DNA of 64,000 nucleotides from Rhodocollybia butyracea (taxonomy: Eukaryota; Basidiomycota; Agaricomycetes; Agaricales; Omphalotaceae). Both the position numbers and the translations under genes were made by a program. The stretch lies in assembly GCA_015501585.1 (NCBI GenBank), contig JADNRY010000010.1:434001-498000 (forward strand), in the 5' to 3' direction. The notes beneath the pieces were generated by a model, which was not told the DNA's origin, did no database searches, and saw nothing but the letters and a program-made list of their open reading frames with translations. Numbering within the stretch: the first letter of the stretch is position 1; the number at the start of each line of letters is the position of its first letter. Below are positions 48,676-61,038 of the stretch, piece by piece.

Positions 48676-50995
48676 CTAATTATCATGTTTTCTCTTTCTC
48701 TTGTTGCCTCCAGAAGTAGAAGGTCGACTACCGGGGCCCCAATTTGCTGGCATCTCTGGATACCTTGTAATCTTCACTTTGGACGACAACATACTGGAGG
48801 ATCCAGGGTGTTTCTCAAAGTTGGCTTCTGCTCTATAAATCAAAAAAGAAAGAAAAGAGTCAGAACGGTCTTATAATCAGGAAAAAAAGTATACCTAGGC
48901 TCTTTTGCTAACAGACGTAGAGCTGGGGAATTCTCTGAAACATTCTTGACTGGATTTTTCTTCACCCAAGAGCGGTAAATATCCATGATATCTTGGGACG
49001 TGGCGGTGGTTTTCAAGGAGCCAGGTTGCGCATGAGAACGAGAGACTTGATGGCCTGCATGGAGTAGAGCAGAGCTGGAAAGTTTTTTTTAGCGACTGAA
49101 TGTCCTTTTGATTAAGGTGACTGACGAGGTCTCTTCCAGAGAGGGAGTTTTGCAGTGAAAAAAGCTGGCGACTTTGGTGGGGGTAAAGTAGAACGGTGTA
49201 TGAAGCTCCTAGAACGAAGCATTGAGTGACACTTAAAAGTCTATGCTGCAGGTGTTTACCTCTTTTGCAACAGTAAGCATACCCTGCATGCGCGCCGAAG
49301 TGCCGTAGTGGTCCTTGTTTGCTTCAGTGTGTTCGAGGACTTTACTAACGAACCCCGTATCATGGATGGGGCCAGACCACATGGGGCCAGAAATCTTTCA
49401 GGCTGAGTCAAGTAATAAAAAGAAAATCGACGGAAACCTACATGCATATTGGACTCGCACTCAGAGCATTTTCCCCCTACAGTTGGTCCGGGCTGCGTTT
49501 TGAATATGACATTGACATTATTTCCGGCTCCCTGTTTTTCAACCACTCGACCGAGGGGCTGGTCGTAGAAACTTTGACAGGAAGTGCAGACAAAATAAGC
49601 TGAAGTTTTTCTGTGTTTAGATCGGTTTTAGCGTTGCGTAGGCTGAGCAACCTACGGGACGCACGTCAATGCCTTTTTAACTTGAAATGGAGATGAATTG
49701 ATCCGGATGAAAAGGCGGACATAGAAATCAATGGAGAGGGAGAGCAGTGGTTCAATATAGCGCCCGTATCTTGAAGCAGAAGTAGACACAGTATGTAGAA
49801 CCAGTCGGAGAGCCTGTTTCCGAGAACGTGAGTTGAGAGCAAATGTCGAACATTATCGACACGTACAGCTTCGTGACTGTACTCGGCTTTCATAGGCAAG
49901 CCTCCATAGTTAGAATAGCTATTCAAGGAATGTAGGTATGGTAAGGTAGACAGGAAAGAGAAAGTACCATTTTTCGGGATAGTTGTTGGTCGCGAGGATA
50001 GATAAATCGGTACATGTTACACACAAGAGACCTGAAGGAATGGTTAGACGGGTGTTATCATCATCAAATAAGTATTTACCTTCATCTTTTATTGCTTGAA
50101 CAGCAGCGTCAATGAACGGCGCGGCAGTACCATACGGATCGAGATCAACGACGTCCACCCGGTCACTTCGACGACTATACAAGAGTGCACTGTTTTCTGA
50201 GAGTGAGGATGAGCTACGAATAAAAATAATTGCAGTTTACCAAGCATCTCCTTCGTTCACTCTAACCTTGCCAAGCTTTGGCTTTCCTTCTTTGTTATCT
50301 TTGTCTGGGCCCAGGCCATTCAACTCGACATTTCTTTTCATCGCAGCAACAGCATTAGTGGAAAGATCATTTGCCAGGACGTATCTAAATTTATTTGGTT
50401 TGTCAAGTTGGCCAGCAGTCCTCAAGTAAACGAGGTTGCGGACTTTACCAGGGGAATCTCTTTCGCATAACGGATCGAACGAAGTCCGGTTGCAGAAAGT
50501 GCTTCAAGAATAGTGATCTTGTAGTCGAAATGGTCCTAGATACTTGAGAGCGTCAATAAGTAGCGATTAAGCAAAATATAGTGCTTTGCCTCTGATTTCG
50601 TGGATGATTCGGCTTGGTTTGTCTGCATCAGCTCCGATGCATTGTCCGTGGTCTCTGTGGTCTCTGGGTCTGTATTTATCGCCTCAATTTCATTTACTGT
50701 ACCAGTTAATGTGGGCAGATGCTTTGGCTTTACGAGTAAACATCGTACCTCGCTGCCGTTTCTTGGCTGAACCTTCTTTAACTTTCAGGGCTTTTTTCTC
50801 CTTTACTTGTGCCTTCTTTATATTTTTTGACTTGTTCAGCTCCTCGCTCCAAGTTCGTATACATGCGACACTCAGATCTCTGTTAAATTCTTGAATAGGA
50901 TTCAAAAAAGCCTCATTCTCGGAAAGGAGAATATGGGCATTATTTTCGGTATGCAGCTTGAAGCCCTGGGGAACTGTTATAGGTGTCGACGCCAT
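48676..50995 (-). CDS. TRM1: tRNA (guanine26-N2)-dimethyltransferase Trm1
   Basis: Makes N2,N2-dimethylguanosine at position 26 of many tRNAs, in mitochondria and nucleus. The start [20 protein letters not shown] leads to [20 protein letters not shown]. Then come [20 protein letters not shown] (AdoMet motif I region), [40 protein letters not shown] with the catalytic DPYG, and [20 protein letters not shown]. The C-terminal zinc region has CTSCQSF and [19 protein letters not shown] with the Cys pairs; the protein ends in a basic [16 protein letters not shown] nuclear-type tail. About ten short introns. Length is about 640 residues, close to yeast Trm1 (570) plus a disordered insert. Its start is 154 bp from that of the divergent transporter gene. 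Confidence 0.93.
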
Positions 50996-51149
50996 GATTC
51001 TATAAAGGGAGCTTTTGAAAGTGGTCAGCCGCAAAGGGCGTAGAACAGCCAGGACTTTTTTCTCAGAGCCTGAGTTGGATGAAGCAGAGAATTAGAGCCG
51101 GCCCGGACCGGAGGACAGACAAATTAAGCCATTCGCGTTTCTGACTTCC

Positions 51150-53648
51150 ATGGGCTCATCATATGTGGTCCTCAAATCACCACTAAATGACGACTCTTTT
51201 ACTCACTCTCCCCCTGGGTCCACAGGAAGATTATCTAGGGATTCTGAAGACTCTCTACGTGCCCTAGAAATATCCCCTGCTCCCCTTGCAGAGCCTTCAC
51301 GACACAGTCGGTGAGGGCTTTCATTCATTTGCTACGTGCAATACTCATCCAGGATACCCAGTAATCGATCCTATTCAATGTCAGGCTTCTCTGACTTTCA
51401 CCAAGACCTTCTACCGCTCAGTACTAGTTTAACTGACCCTGACATGGTTCATGATCACGGCGAAAAGAGTATAAGTCTTTTGAATGGTAATTTGGGGTTT
51501 TCGGTTTGGTTGTCGTTTATCTGACGAAGGGTATAGGCATAGCACTGGTAGTCGGGATGCAGGTACGCGCTAAAATAAACTTGTGGACTCCTCCTCACAT
51601 ATCACATAGATTGGATCAGGAATATTGTGAGCAATACTCGCATTAGTTCAAACACCCAATTCCAATAGCGATAGCTCTTCACCTGGCGTTGTTGTAGCCA
51701 ATACACGATCTGTTGGCGCAAGTTTATGCGTGTGGGCAGCTTCTGGCTTACTCGCTTGGACCGGAGCTAGTAGTTTTGCTGAACTCGGATCAGCAATACC
51801 CCAAAATGGAGGAGCTCAGGCTTACCTGGCGTATGCATATGGTCCTCTGGTAGCGTATCTCTTTGCTTGGACAGCAATCATCGCGCTTAGACCTGGTGCG
51901 TGTTTGTTCTTCGACTTGTATCGATTCTGATGCCTTGACTAGGTGGCAATGCTGTCATCAGCCTCATTTTCGCCGAATACCTTAACCGTATCTTCTTCCA
52001 TCACACTCGCGCGGATGTATCTCCAGATGATATTCCACAATGGGCAATCAAAGTCACTGCCAGCATAGCGGTTTTATTTGTTACTGTGCTCGTAGTTTGG
52101 AATCGAAAAGTGGGAGCCCGGGCGGCTGTAGTCTTCACAAGTGTCAAGGTAAGTGATTGGATATACTTCATGCGAGTTGAATTTAATACAGATATGTAGA
52201 TTGCATGTTTGGTTTGTCTACAATTATTTTCGAAACGGTTAACATGGTCGAATGCGTCGCTGCACAGGTGTTTGTAATTGTTCTTGGTATTGTAGAACTT
52301 GCCCGAGGGAAAGCTGCGCCTTCCCTCCGAGAATCATGGTTTGACGGATCCAGCAAAAGTCCTTCCGCTTATTCTTTAGCATTTTACTCCGGCCTTTGGG
52401 CTTTCGATGGCTGGGACCAAGCTAACTATGTTGCTGGGGAAATGAAGCAGCCCGGGAAGAATATCCCCCGAGCAATACACTCAAGTATGCTTATCGTGCT
52501 TGTAAGTCGATGCACATTTCTCCATCTGGAGTAAACTGAGAGCTCTTTCGTAGTTCTTGTTTCTACTAGCAAACGTAGCATATTTTGTGGTGTTGGACAA
52601 GGTGCGTCATATACATGTCCATGGTCCGAATATAACCCTTATGCTCACAATCAGAATGTCGTGGGTCTTAGTAACACCGTGGCCATGGACTTTGGTCGAG
52701 CTATCTTTGGTCCTTGGGGTGGAACAGTCTTTGCCTTTATGGTAGCCTTTTCTTGTTTTGGCGCTCTCAACGGTACACTACCCTCTGCTCTCAATGACTC
52801 CACTGATTAAACCTTGCAGGTGGATTTTTCACTGCTTCTCGTCTCATCTACGCTGCCGGACGTGAAAACTACCTTCCTGCCCTCTTCGGTCGCCTTCACA
52901 AAACCCGTAAAACCCCACTCAATGCCACGTTGTTGCAAACCGCGCTCACGCTCGTTTTTATCCTCGTCGGCGGAGGGTTCCGCTCCCTGGTCAACTTTTC
53001 CGTTGTTGCGTCGTGGTTTTTCTATTTTTTGACTGTGAGCACACTTGTAATTGAGGTTTGATTTTGACGTTGAACTTGTGTGTCAAGGTCCTAGGGCTCG
53101 TCATCCTTCGCGTTAAGGAGCCAATGCTAGAACGGCAAGTTGTATTCCGCGAATCCGTTACAGTAGGCTGAAATGCGACGATGAAAGACCGTATAAAACC
53201 TGGATTATGACGCCCTTGATTTTTTGTGGAGTTGGTATCTCTTTTGAACACCCATGGTCTGGTTTTACTAATAATGTTTTTACATGGATAGGTTGCGCTA
53301 TTCCTTCTGTTCATGCCTATAATTGCTGCACCACTGGAAGCTGGCGCAGTCTTGAGTGCGTATTTTCGAAACTTTCTTCGTCCCCTTGCTGAGAACAATC
53401 AATTCTAGTCTTTGTATTAGCAGGAGTTCCAGTGTACTACTTGACACGTAGCAACGACCAAGACATTCCACGGATGCTAGGTGAGATATCTGACTGTTAT
53501 GTAAAATTCTGTTAAGGTTTATCGCTTCTCAGGCTGGATTAAACCTCTCATAGCTAGAATTCAAGGAAAACCTACTCATGGAGACGGTTGGGTACCAGTG
53601 TCTACAGAAGGAGATGAGAACATGGAAATGATGGAAGGACGACAATAA
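51150..53648 (+). CDS. L-type amino-acid transporter (LAT/APC superfamily)
   Basis: A 12-helix plasma-membrane permease of the LAT branch, moving neutral amino acids (methionine permease Mup-type in fungi). The cytosolic N-terminus MGSSYVVLKSPLNDDSFTHS precedes helix 1: IGIALVVGMQIGSGIFSSP, where GSGIF is the substrate-site break of helix 1. Later signatures: AWTGASSFAELGSAIPQNGG, GLWAFDGWDQANYVAGEMKQ (helix 6 and loop, with DGWD), PGKNIPRAIHSSM, GPWGGTVFAFMVAFSCFGAL, FTASRLIYAAGRENYLPALF, RPYKTWIMTPLIF. The tail VSTEGDENMEMMEGRQ ends at 53648. About twelve short introns; an alternative 5-bp-earlier acceptor near 51670 would insert extra residues after GSGIF, and I prefer the one giving IFSSPG. 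LAT partner proteins (4F2-type) are absent in fungi, so it should act alone. Confidence 0.9.
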
Positions 53649-54353
53649 CACGATGAGTTATTATGACTGATGGCCTGTGCTAGTAATTTGTATCTTCGAA
53701 TAATGGGATCTTGGAGAGTTTGAATGAAGAAAGGAGGCTGACTTGATAATAATAATGAATGCTTTCTTCTGTGAGGGCTTGTTAGAGTATGGAAGTGTGG
53801 ATAGTGCACCATACTCTAACATAGTCAATAACACATCAGAACTCTGGAATCTGCTAGAGGGTACTGTTCGGAGGACTTCACGGGTATAGTTATACACTCA
53901 CCCAGGACCTTTGCATTTGGCAGTAGCAAGCTGATACTAACGCACAGAAATCAAACATAACAACACTGCATCCACACATTAGGCAAATAGTGTGCAGCTC
54001 AGCCCCGCAGGCCCTGGCTGTTCCTAAATGGGACCGTGCCGGTTATTGAAGATCCTGGACTCGACTTCACTCTTGCTCTACTCTTGCTCTCATGACCAAT
54101 ATTCGCAGAGAGCCGAGAAGGTTCGAAGAGATCGAGAAATGCTAGCAAGTCAGAGGCCCGGTAGTCAACGTGCCCGATTGGGCAAAGGACGAGCGATATT
54201 ATCCATACAGTGTCAGTAGTAATCCACCAAAGATGCTAGGTACAGAAACAAACATAAGTGTAGCGTTATATAGATTGGGACAACATAGGTTGAAAACCAG
54301 CAAATGAATAGGACGAAATATATAAGTACTAGATTGTCCAGAATACTACTCAA
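53649..54353. other. Convergent 3' flanks of transporter and STE11
   Basis: About 700 bp with no convincing gene on either strand. It ends with T/A-rich sequence beside the STE11 stop codon. The long plus-strand frames here are short and low in family resemblance. Confidence 0.35.
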
Positions 54354-57300
54354 TCATTGAGGCTTTCGAATGAAAGGATGCTGCAATAATTCGGAAGCAG
54401 AGGGTCTAGCCTCGTAATCAAGATCGAATGTGCGAGCAAGGAAGTCGTGGGCGTCCGATGAAATATCAGAAGGGATAGTCGGTTTGGCCGATGAACCAAT
54501 CTATGTAAACAAACTAGTCTCAGTAGGAATATGACAGAGAAAGGTAGACAGCCGACCTTGAAAATGGCCTGCATTTGAGTGAGTTGAGCCCAAGGATGCT
54601 CCCCAGTTAGCATCTCAACAACCAAACAGCCGACACTCCAGATATCGGCTTTTTGGGTGTGAGCACTCTGCATGACAACTTCAGGAGCCATCCAAAAGAC
54701 GGAGCCTTGCAGAGATGGCCGATGAACTCGGGCACCAGTAAGAGCCTCTGCAGTAATGTATTAGCGCGAAGCATGTTTTAAAAACCTAAGATTCAACTCA
54801 CGGACGTCGACTTTCTTGGAAATACCGAAATCTGAAATTTTGACACCACCTTTATTGTCAACAAGTATATTAGCACCTTTGATATCACGATGAATGATAC
54901 CGCGCTCGTGCAAGTAGATTAGTCCCTGTGATATCTGACGGGTAAAGTTGGAGACCAGTGTTTCCTCAAATGCACCATAGTTGCGCAAGAGAGCCGTTAC
55001 GGATCCTCCTGGAACATACTCCAAGAAAATATTCAAGCAATCGTCTTCCAGCGTGGAATCTGGGCTAATGTTAGCAGAGATGGAATGTTTAGACCGAAAT
55101 CACAAACGAACAGAGGTATTGCACGATATTTTCATGTTGCAAATCTTGAAGTAACTCGATTTCGTGTTCAAGAGCAGTGAGCATGCTCTGCTTCCGCTCG
55201 AGATTCGGGGCAGAGCCAGTTGGCAGTTCCACTTGTTTAACGGCCATAAGTCTTCCGGTAGAAGCGTCCATACCAAGGTAAACTTTGCCAAAGGAACCGG
55301 CACCGATGAGTGCACCCTTGATCCACTTATTAGCGACTAGAGCGGTAGTTTGATGAGTAAGCATTTGAGGATAATCGAGAAGGGCTTACTCTTCTTCAAC
55401 TTGATATCAGCAACTCCCTCCTCATCCTCGTCATCCGCCTCTTCGCTGCCCTCCTCACCGGCATACGTTTCTTCGTCGTCGTCGTCTTCATCCTCTTCCA
55501 CTTCCACATCCAAATCAGGCGACTGGGCTTCTTCATTCTCAACTTCTGTCCAATCCTCTGTGTCTGAAGATTCTGGTCGAATCGCCATACTCTCCCGCCT
55601 ACTCATCCGCCTGTTCTCCATCTCCTTGGTAATTTCATCAACAGTCAACAGACTAGCAGTATCGGTACGATCGCGTTTGCTTCGTAACTCGGTCATGTAG
55701 CTCATCCGGTTAGAGGCATTGGATGAAGCGCGAGACATGCGTGTGGGGCCAGTGAGATTCTCGAGAGACTCAGAGAAAGATTCAGTTGGGAAGGGAATAG
55801 GCGGGAGCAGTTGAGGCCGGTCATTCGACGGTTTGGAAGAATCTTCCTCGATTTCACTTACTAAGTCAACTGATTGACCATCTTCCGTAGATAGTGACAT
55901 TCGAGGCAGCTCTGATTCTGCAGTAAGCAGCGATGATGTGTCATCTGCTATAGCTTTGTCGGGTAACGGCGGAGGTATAGAGGATCGAGGAGAATAATGT
56001 GACGAGCCTACTCTAGTAGCAGAGCCTTGAGTGCTGCTGCTGAACCTAGAAGGCAAAGGTGGATTCCAGGATGCCGCACTATCCCTCTTTGATGTTGTCG
56101 AAACTCGAGACATACGAGACATACGAGAAGACGCAGTATTGGAACGGGTCATCATGCTCTGTCTCTTGGTCCGCTCCAGTACCTTCTTCTCGGTGTTGGG
56201 GAAGAATTCCGTCAGATGATTAGTGATGAGTTCACTGGGGGGACGTTGACCAAAGAAGTTCCGCAATTTCGACGGTCGATTAAGGTTGGCGGAATTTGGG
56301 CTAAGACGACCTGAACTAAGCGGCGCAGGTGAGGGGACCTCCAAAGCGTGTTCTGGATTCGGTACTCCTAGGTCATTCAGTATACTATAAGTGCTGGCGC
56401 GTTTGGTAGCTTTGCTCGTCGGGGGGAACTTGGATTGCGAAGGAGACGAGTTCCCATCGCGTCTTGCACGGTAAATTCGGCGCAAGACGAGGGGATTTTC
56501 GCGAGTGGGATGGTGGAGTGGGGCATGGCATACAGATAACAGTTCTCCCTCACTCAACAACTCGCCTGTGCCATTTTCCAAATAAACACCCCATCCGTCT
56601 ACACTCAATCCACCGTCCTCGGTCGTGACATGATCCAAACCTCCTTCAGCACCCATGCCCCTTCCGCCCTTTCCAAACTTTTTCAAGACCTTTTCCAAAA
56701 TCTCGACGCCTCCAGCACAGGATTCCACGTCAATGGTATATGTGAGCTGTTCGTCCGGTAAGTAGAATTTGACCAACTTGCGTCGGAGATCCTCCAGCGA
56801 TGGAGCGTTCGAATGCGACGGAGTGGTAGGCACATACGATCGATTATTATAGCCTATAATGGACGATGGATTGTTAAATTGCTCCAGGATAGGAGACAGG
56901 TTGTTGTTGTTCCCTTGAGCAGGGGCCTGCAAAGCACTGGAGTAGGGATGTACGCCGCCACCGGGAGAACTACGTTTATTGTTTGGACTAGTCGTGACGG
57001 TAGCCGTTCCATTACGGCTGCTAGGCCGAACGGGCAACGGTGACGTGGATCGTGAAGTCTGAGGTGTTTTTCCGCCACCTGGATTACCTGGTCGAGGGTC
57101 TGCCGGTAGATGGTAGCCAGCCCAGTTCCCAGGTGAAGGTGAAAGAGTGTTATCACTGGGAGTAGGAGTACGTCGGCCATTGGAACCATTGCGCGTCGAA
57201 GTACGACCTGTAGGAGGTGGAGGAGGGTGACCTCTTGGCGGGGGAGGCAGCGGGGGAAGATTTGAACGGTTTGAGTGGGTACTGAGAGGAGTTTGCTGAC

Positions 57301-58042
57301 TTGTTGATGATGATGAGCCAGTAGATGTCGTAGAAATGGGAGTATTTGAATGCGGATTGGGAAGAGGAAGTGGTCGCACAGGAGGATTGATACTGGACGC
57401 ATTCAAACTCCGAGCAGAGTCTGGTTCACCACGAAATATACGAGGAAGATCATTTTGTGTGGTTGAACTGAGATGTAATGGCGCTGGTCTCGCTGACCTT
57501 TTCCGTGTGGATGGTGATATTTCCGAAGGGTCTAGAGGCTTTAGATCCGCAGACAGATCCAAACGACTGGGTGCACGCGGATCAACGACAGGAGATGAAG
57601 AAGATTTGGCTGTTCGAAGCCTTAAAGATTTGACTGCAGCTAATATTCGCAGGCGGTCGCCGATGCTTGAGATTCCCATTTCCTGTAAAGTGGTCTGGTC
57701 TAGTTCTAACAGAATATCACCTCGAATGTCGTTTGCTGAAAAGGTGGCAGCATGATGACTGCATTTGATGTCAGTGAGCCAGCGTACTACATGGCCGTCT
57801 GTCCAAGTACGGATGAATTCCGCATAGCTCATGCCAACAGGAGGATCCAAAACAGTGGACATTTGGCTAGTTGTAGGCGTTGCGGGAAACGGCGTAGTTT
57901 GGCCACGGATATTTGGAGCGAGTGAGCGAGCTACTCCCGCCTGAATTTGAAAAGAAGGTGAAGCGGGAGAAGCTGGTTTTGGCGGTGAGTCTGAATTATC
58001 AGGCGCATTGTGGAGCATTCCGTTTGCAACTACAGCAGCCAT
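54354..58042 (-). CDS. STE11: MAP kinase kinase kinase, Ste11/Byr2 type
   Basis: The top kinase of fungal pheromone, filamentation and osmotic MAPK cascades. The start [19 protein letters not shown] is chosen because the frame continues further upstream only through a TTG. In order: an SAM domain ([20 protein letters not shown] ... LEMG-type core with [20 protein letters not shown]), long Ser/Pro/Thr linkers, a Ras-binding-type ubiquitin-like domain ([20 protein letters not shown]), further linker, an acidic stretch, and the kinase domain with [52 protein letters not shown] and DIWSVGC. It ends [11 protein letters not shown]. Introns are confined to the kinase domain, whose exons begin near 55340. 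Length is about 1200 residues, longer than yeast Ste11 (about 720) because of the linkers. Confidence 0.93.
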
Positions 58043-58363
58043 CGCAGCATGTAAGTAGTTCGAATGCAAGTCGAAATCAAGGGCCTTAGATGAAACGAGA
58101 TACGAGCGCCAGTCAAATTTTGAATTTAATTCGCACAGTTGCCTGAAACGCACCAAATCAGGGCATCCAACGCTCAAAAGGCCAAAGGCTCCGACGCTCT
58201 CAGCGTTCTTCAACTACAAAAGGACCAACACAGAACTGGACGAAGGAGAATAAAGCAGAGACACGAGATTGTTGCCAGTAGCAACAAGGTACTAAAGTAG
58301 TAAAGCTTAATAAAATAAATAGACAACGTGACATTTTGTTGCAAATCATTCTCACTGACCATC
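58043..58363. promoter_or_regulatory. Divergent promoter region STE11/HTD2
   Basis: 320 bp between divergent start codons. The STE11 frame has an open extension with no ATG up to about 58213, so the 5' UTR is probably long. A run rich in T and A (about 58300-58330) lies just upstream of the dehydratase ATG. Confidence 0.3.
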
Positions 58364-59434
58364 ATGTTCAGACTTGGGCGACAAATTACCAGAACGTCTC
58401 TGGGCTTTCACCGTACTTTTAGGTTGGGTAAACCGACTATCAACGAAGCAAATCTTGATGCGTGGATTGCTGAACCAAAGCAACTCACTATCTCAGATAC
58501 TATGCATGCAGAGCGGCTTTCGGATCTCTTTATCACCATTCCTTCTCGTGATGGTACGAGAAAACCTTTTCGTGAGCCGAGAACAGGCCAGAGATTACCT
58601 CAGGGTTTTGAAATAGCCTTTTTCCACTTCCGGACTCCAGAAACCCAGTTGCGGTCGGATGGGACAGATGGCGAATTCTGTCCTCCAGAACCATTCTCAC
58701 GCCGGATGTGGGCAAGTGGGAAAATGACTTGGGACCCTCACAACCCATTGTTAGTAGGTGAAAAAGCTACCGCAACCTGGTCTGTAGACTCTGTCCAGAA
58801 GAAGGGTTTTGACAAGGATAAGCCAATGTTGTTTGTGAATAAGAGACTTGACTTTACCATGGTTGGTATGGGTAGCCCTTCTCTTGTTGAGGAACGGGTT
58901 CACGTCTATCTTCCTGATGCCCAAGTAGAGAGCCGCGCTCCTCGTGAAGGTACTTGTGCACCCACATGTCTTGTATATTCTGTCACTCAGTTCGTTATCA
59001 GTGGATGTTCCTTCTTCCTCCGACTTTTCATTCACCTATGTCCCCTCATTAACAACGTTATTCCGATTCAGCGCCATTATGTGGAACGCCCATCACATCC
59101 ATTTGGACAAGGACTATACATTGGCTGAAGGCTACCCAGGTGATATTCGACTCTGATCCTCTCAGCTGTCTTTACTAATTCACTTGTGATGTTTTGGTGG
59201 GTAGAACGGCTTGTCCACGGTCCTCTGACCTCACTTATGCTGCTCGAAACCGTGATAAACCACGCGCCGAAATCTTTCATCCGCACCTTCGAGTATCGGG
59301 CGAGAAATCCGCTGATCGTTGGGCGTGCCCACACTATACATGGCAAATACGATGAGAACAACACCATCCAACTCTGGTGTGTCGATGAAGATGGGGTAGT
59401 CGGGATGACAGGGAAGGTACAGCTGGTTCAGTAG
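58364..59434 (+). CDS. HTD2: Mitochondrial 3-hydroxyacyl-thioester dehydratase (Htd2-like, MaoC hot-dog fold)
   Basis: Dehydrates 3-hydroxyacyl-ACP in mitochondrial type II fatty-acid synthesis (lipoic acid precursor supply). The N-terminus MFRLGRQITRTSLGFHRTFR is a basic presequence. Family blocks: PQGFEIAFFHFRTPETQLRS, FSRRMWASGKMTWDPHNPL (with W-A-G), then LTTLFRFSAIMWNAHHIHLD with the NAHHIHLD hydratase-type motif (hot-dog catalytic His/Asp), and LVHGPLTSLMLLETVINHAP. The end EDGVVGMTGKVQLVQ stops at 59432-59434. Two introns, at about 58950-59008 and 59142-59205, are in phase. Length about 320 residues, near yeast Htd2 (280). A possible in-frame upstream Met at 58328 gives a less convincing presequence, so 58364 is preferred. 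Confidence 0.88.
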
Positions 59435-59538
59435 GAAAATTAATAGGCAGCAAACCGATACCCAATGTTGTAAACTATGTAGGCACTCAAAATGAATGTA
59501 CAGTGACGCGATTTTGGCTAATTCAGAGAGCGCGTATG

Positions 59539-59574
59539 TGACTAGTCACACGTGACGACGTGTATAGTCACGTG
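59539..59574 (+). promoter_or_regulatory. Palindrome and two CACGTG boxes upstream of H2B copy 2
   Basis: TGACTAGTCA (59539-59548) is a perfect palindrome, immediately followed by CACGTG (59549-59554), and a second CACGTG lies at 59569-59574, exactly 20 bp later, two helical turns. The second sits in the longer palindrome GTCACGTGAC. CACGTG is the core of bHLH sites such as Cbf1. The cluster is about 170-205 bp upstream of the H2B ATG; a TATA-like CTTAAAAGG follows at about 59587. Confidence 0.6.
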
Positions 59575-59742
59575 ACATATCACGAGCTTAAAAGGCGCGC
59601 CGTTGATTCGTTTGGCAACCGCAACCTCTCTTAACTTCCGACCACCACCATCTCCCTTCTTCTGCTCTTTATTTGGTACGTATATCCATTCCTTTCTCAA
59701 CGTCTCTCACTTATACAGCCATTACACAGAGACACTGTAGAA

Positions 59743-60410
<668 letters not shown>

Positions 60411-61038
60411 ACGATGGGATGTCCGTTTTATCTTTTGTTTATTTTTTCGTTATTTGTTCTGTAACACCACTCCTCCTTTGTATCACGCTTGGCTAGATAT
60501 ATTGTAAACCCTGTTTCTATGAGTTATCTATCCTCTTGAATGTGCTTAAACATCGCAATCGAAGCCCGGTGGACCGCGTTTTGTGAGCGTCTAATACTCT
60601 TGCGCATGAGACATGTTTCATAATCGGCGTCATTTTGGTTCGTCCATTTTTGTTGCTGATGGTTCTCCCTTCGTACTACACTCATACGATATATGGGCAT
60701 CTAGTGCTGAACTATATTGGACATGTATCAGTACAAACAATGGCATGGCATGGACGCTCGAAAATTATTGACGGACTCAGATAAATAGCATTTCAAACAA
60801 GTTTCTTCCATAGTAGTGAGACATGGTCAGTATTTATACTTTTCCGCGCCTCCAAAAGCCAGACACTTTACTCTGATTAGTACTTGCGCTGAGGACCTGA
60901 GGTGAGCTGGGCTTTTACTGGTACTACTTACCTTGTAGATTGCTGTTATCTGGTGATACTCTGATTAGTGCTTGTGCTGAGATTATCGTCATCTTAGATC
61001 CCCGAGCGCATACATATTCTATCTCAGCATATTGCAAC
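60411..61038. other. Intergenic: H2B 3' flank and upstream flank of the Copia-type remnant
   Basis: About 630 bp with no coding frame of note. It contains a 24-bp direct repeat at 60870-60893 and 60958-60981 just before the gag-like sequence. No long terminal repeat could be delimited. Confidence 0.4.
60870..60981. repeat. 24-bp direct repeat pair (88-bp offset)
   Basis: The sequence ACTCTGATTAGTACTTG followed by CGCTGAG at 60870-60893 recurs at 60958-60981 with two substitutions (GCTTGTGCTGAG). The pair lies immediately 5' of the gag-like frame, so it may be part of an eroded element end, or a primer-binding or leader region. That role is inference. Confidence 0.6.

Noticed and set aside
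60940..61038. Upstream in-frame start for the gag-like sequence (MLLSGDTLIS)
   Set aside because: It runs through the second direct repeat and lacks resemblance to gag; the ATG at 61039 begins the recognisable part.
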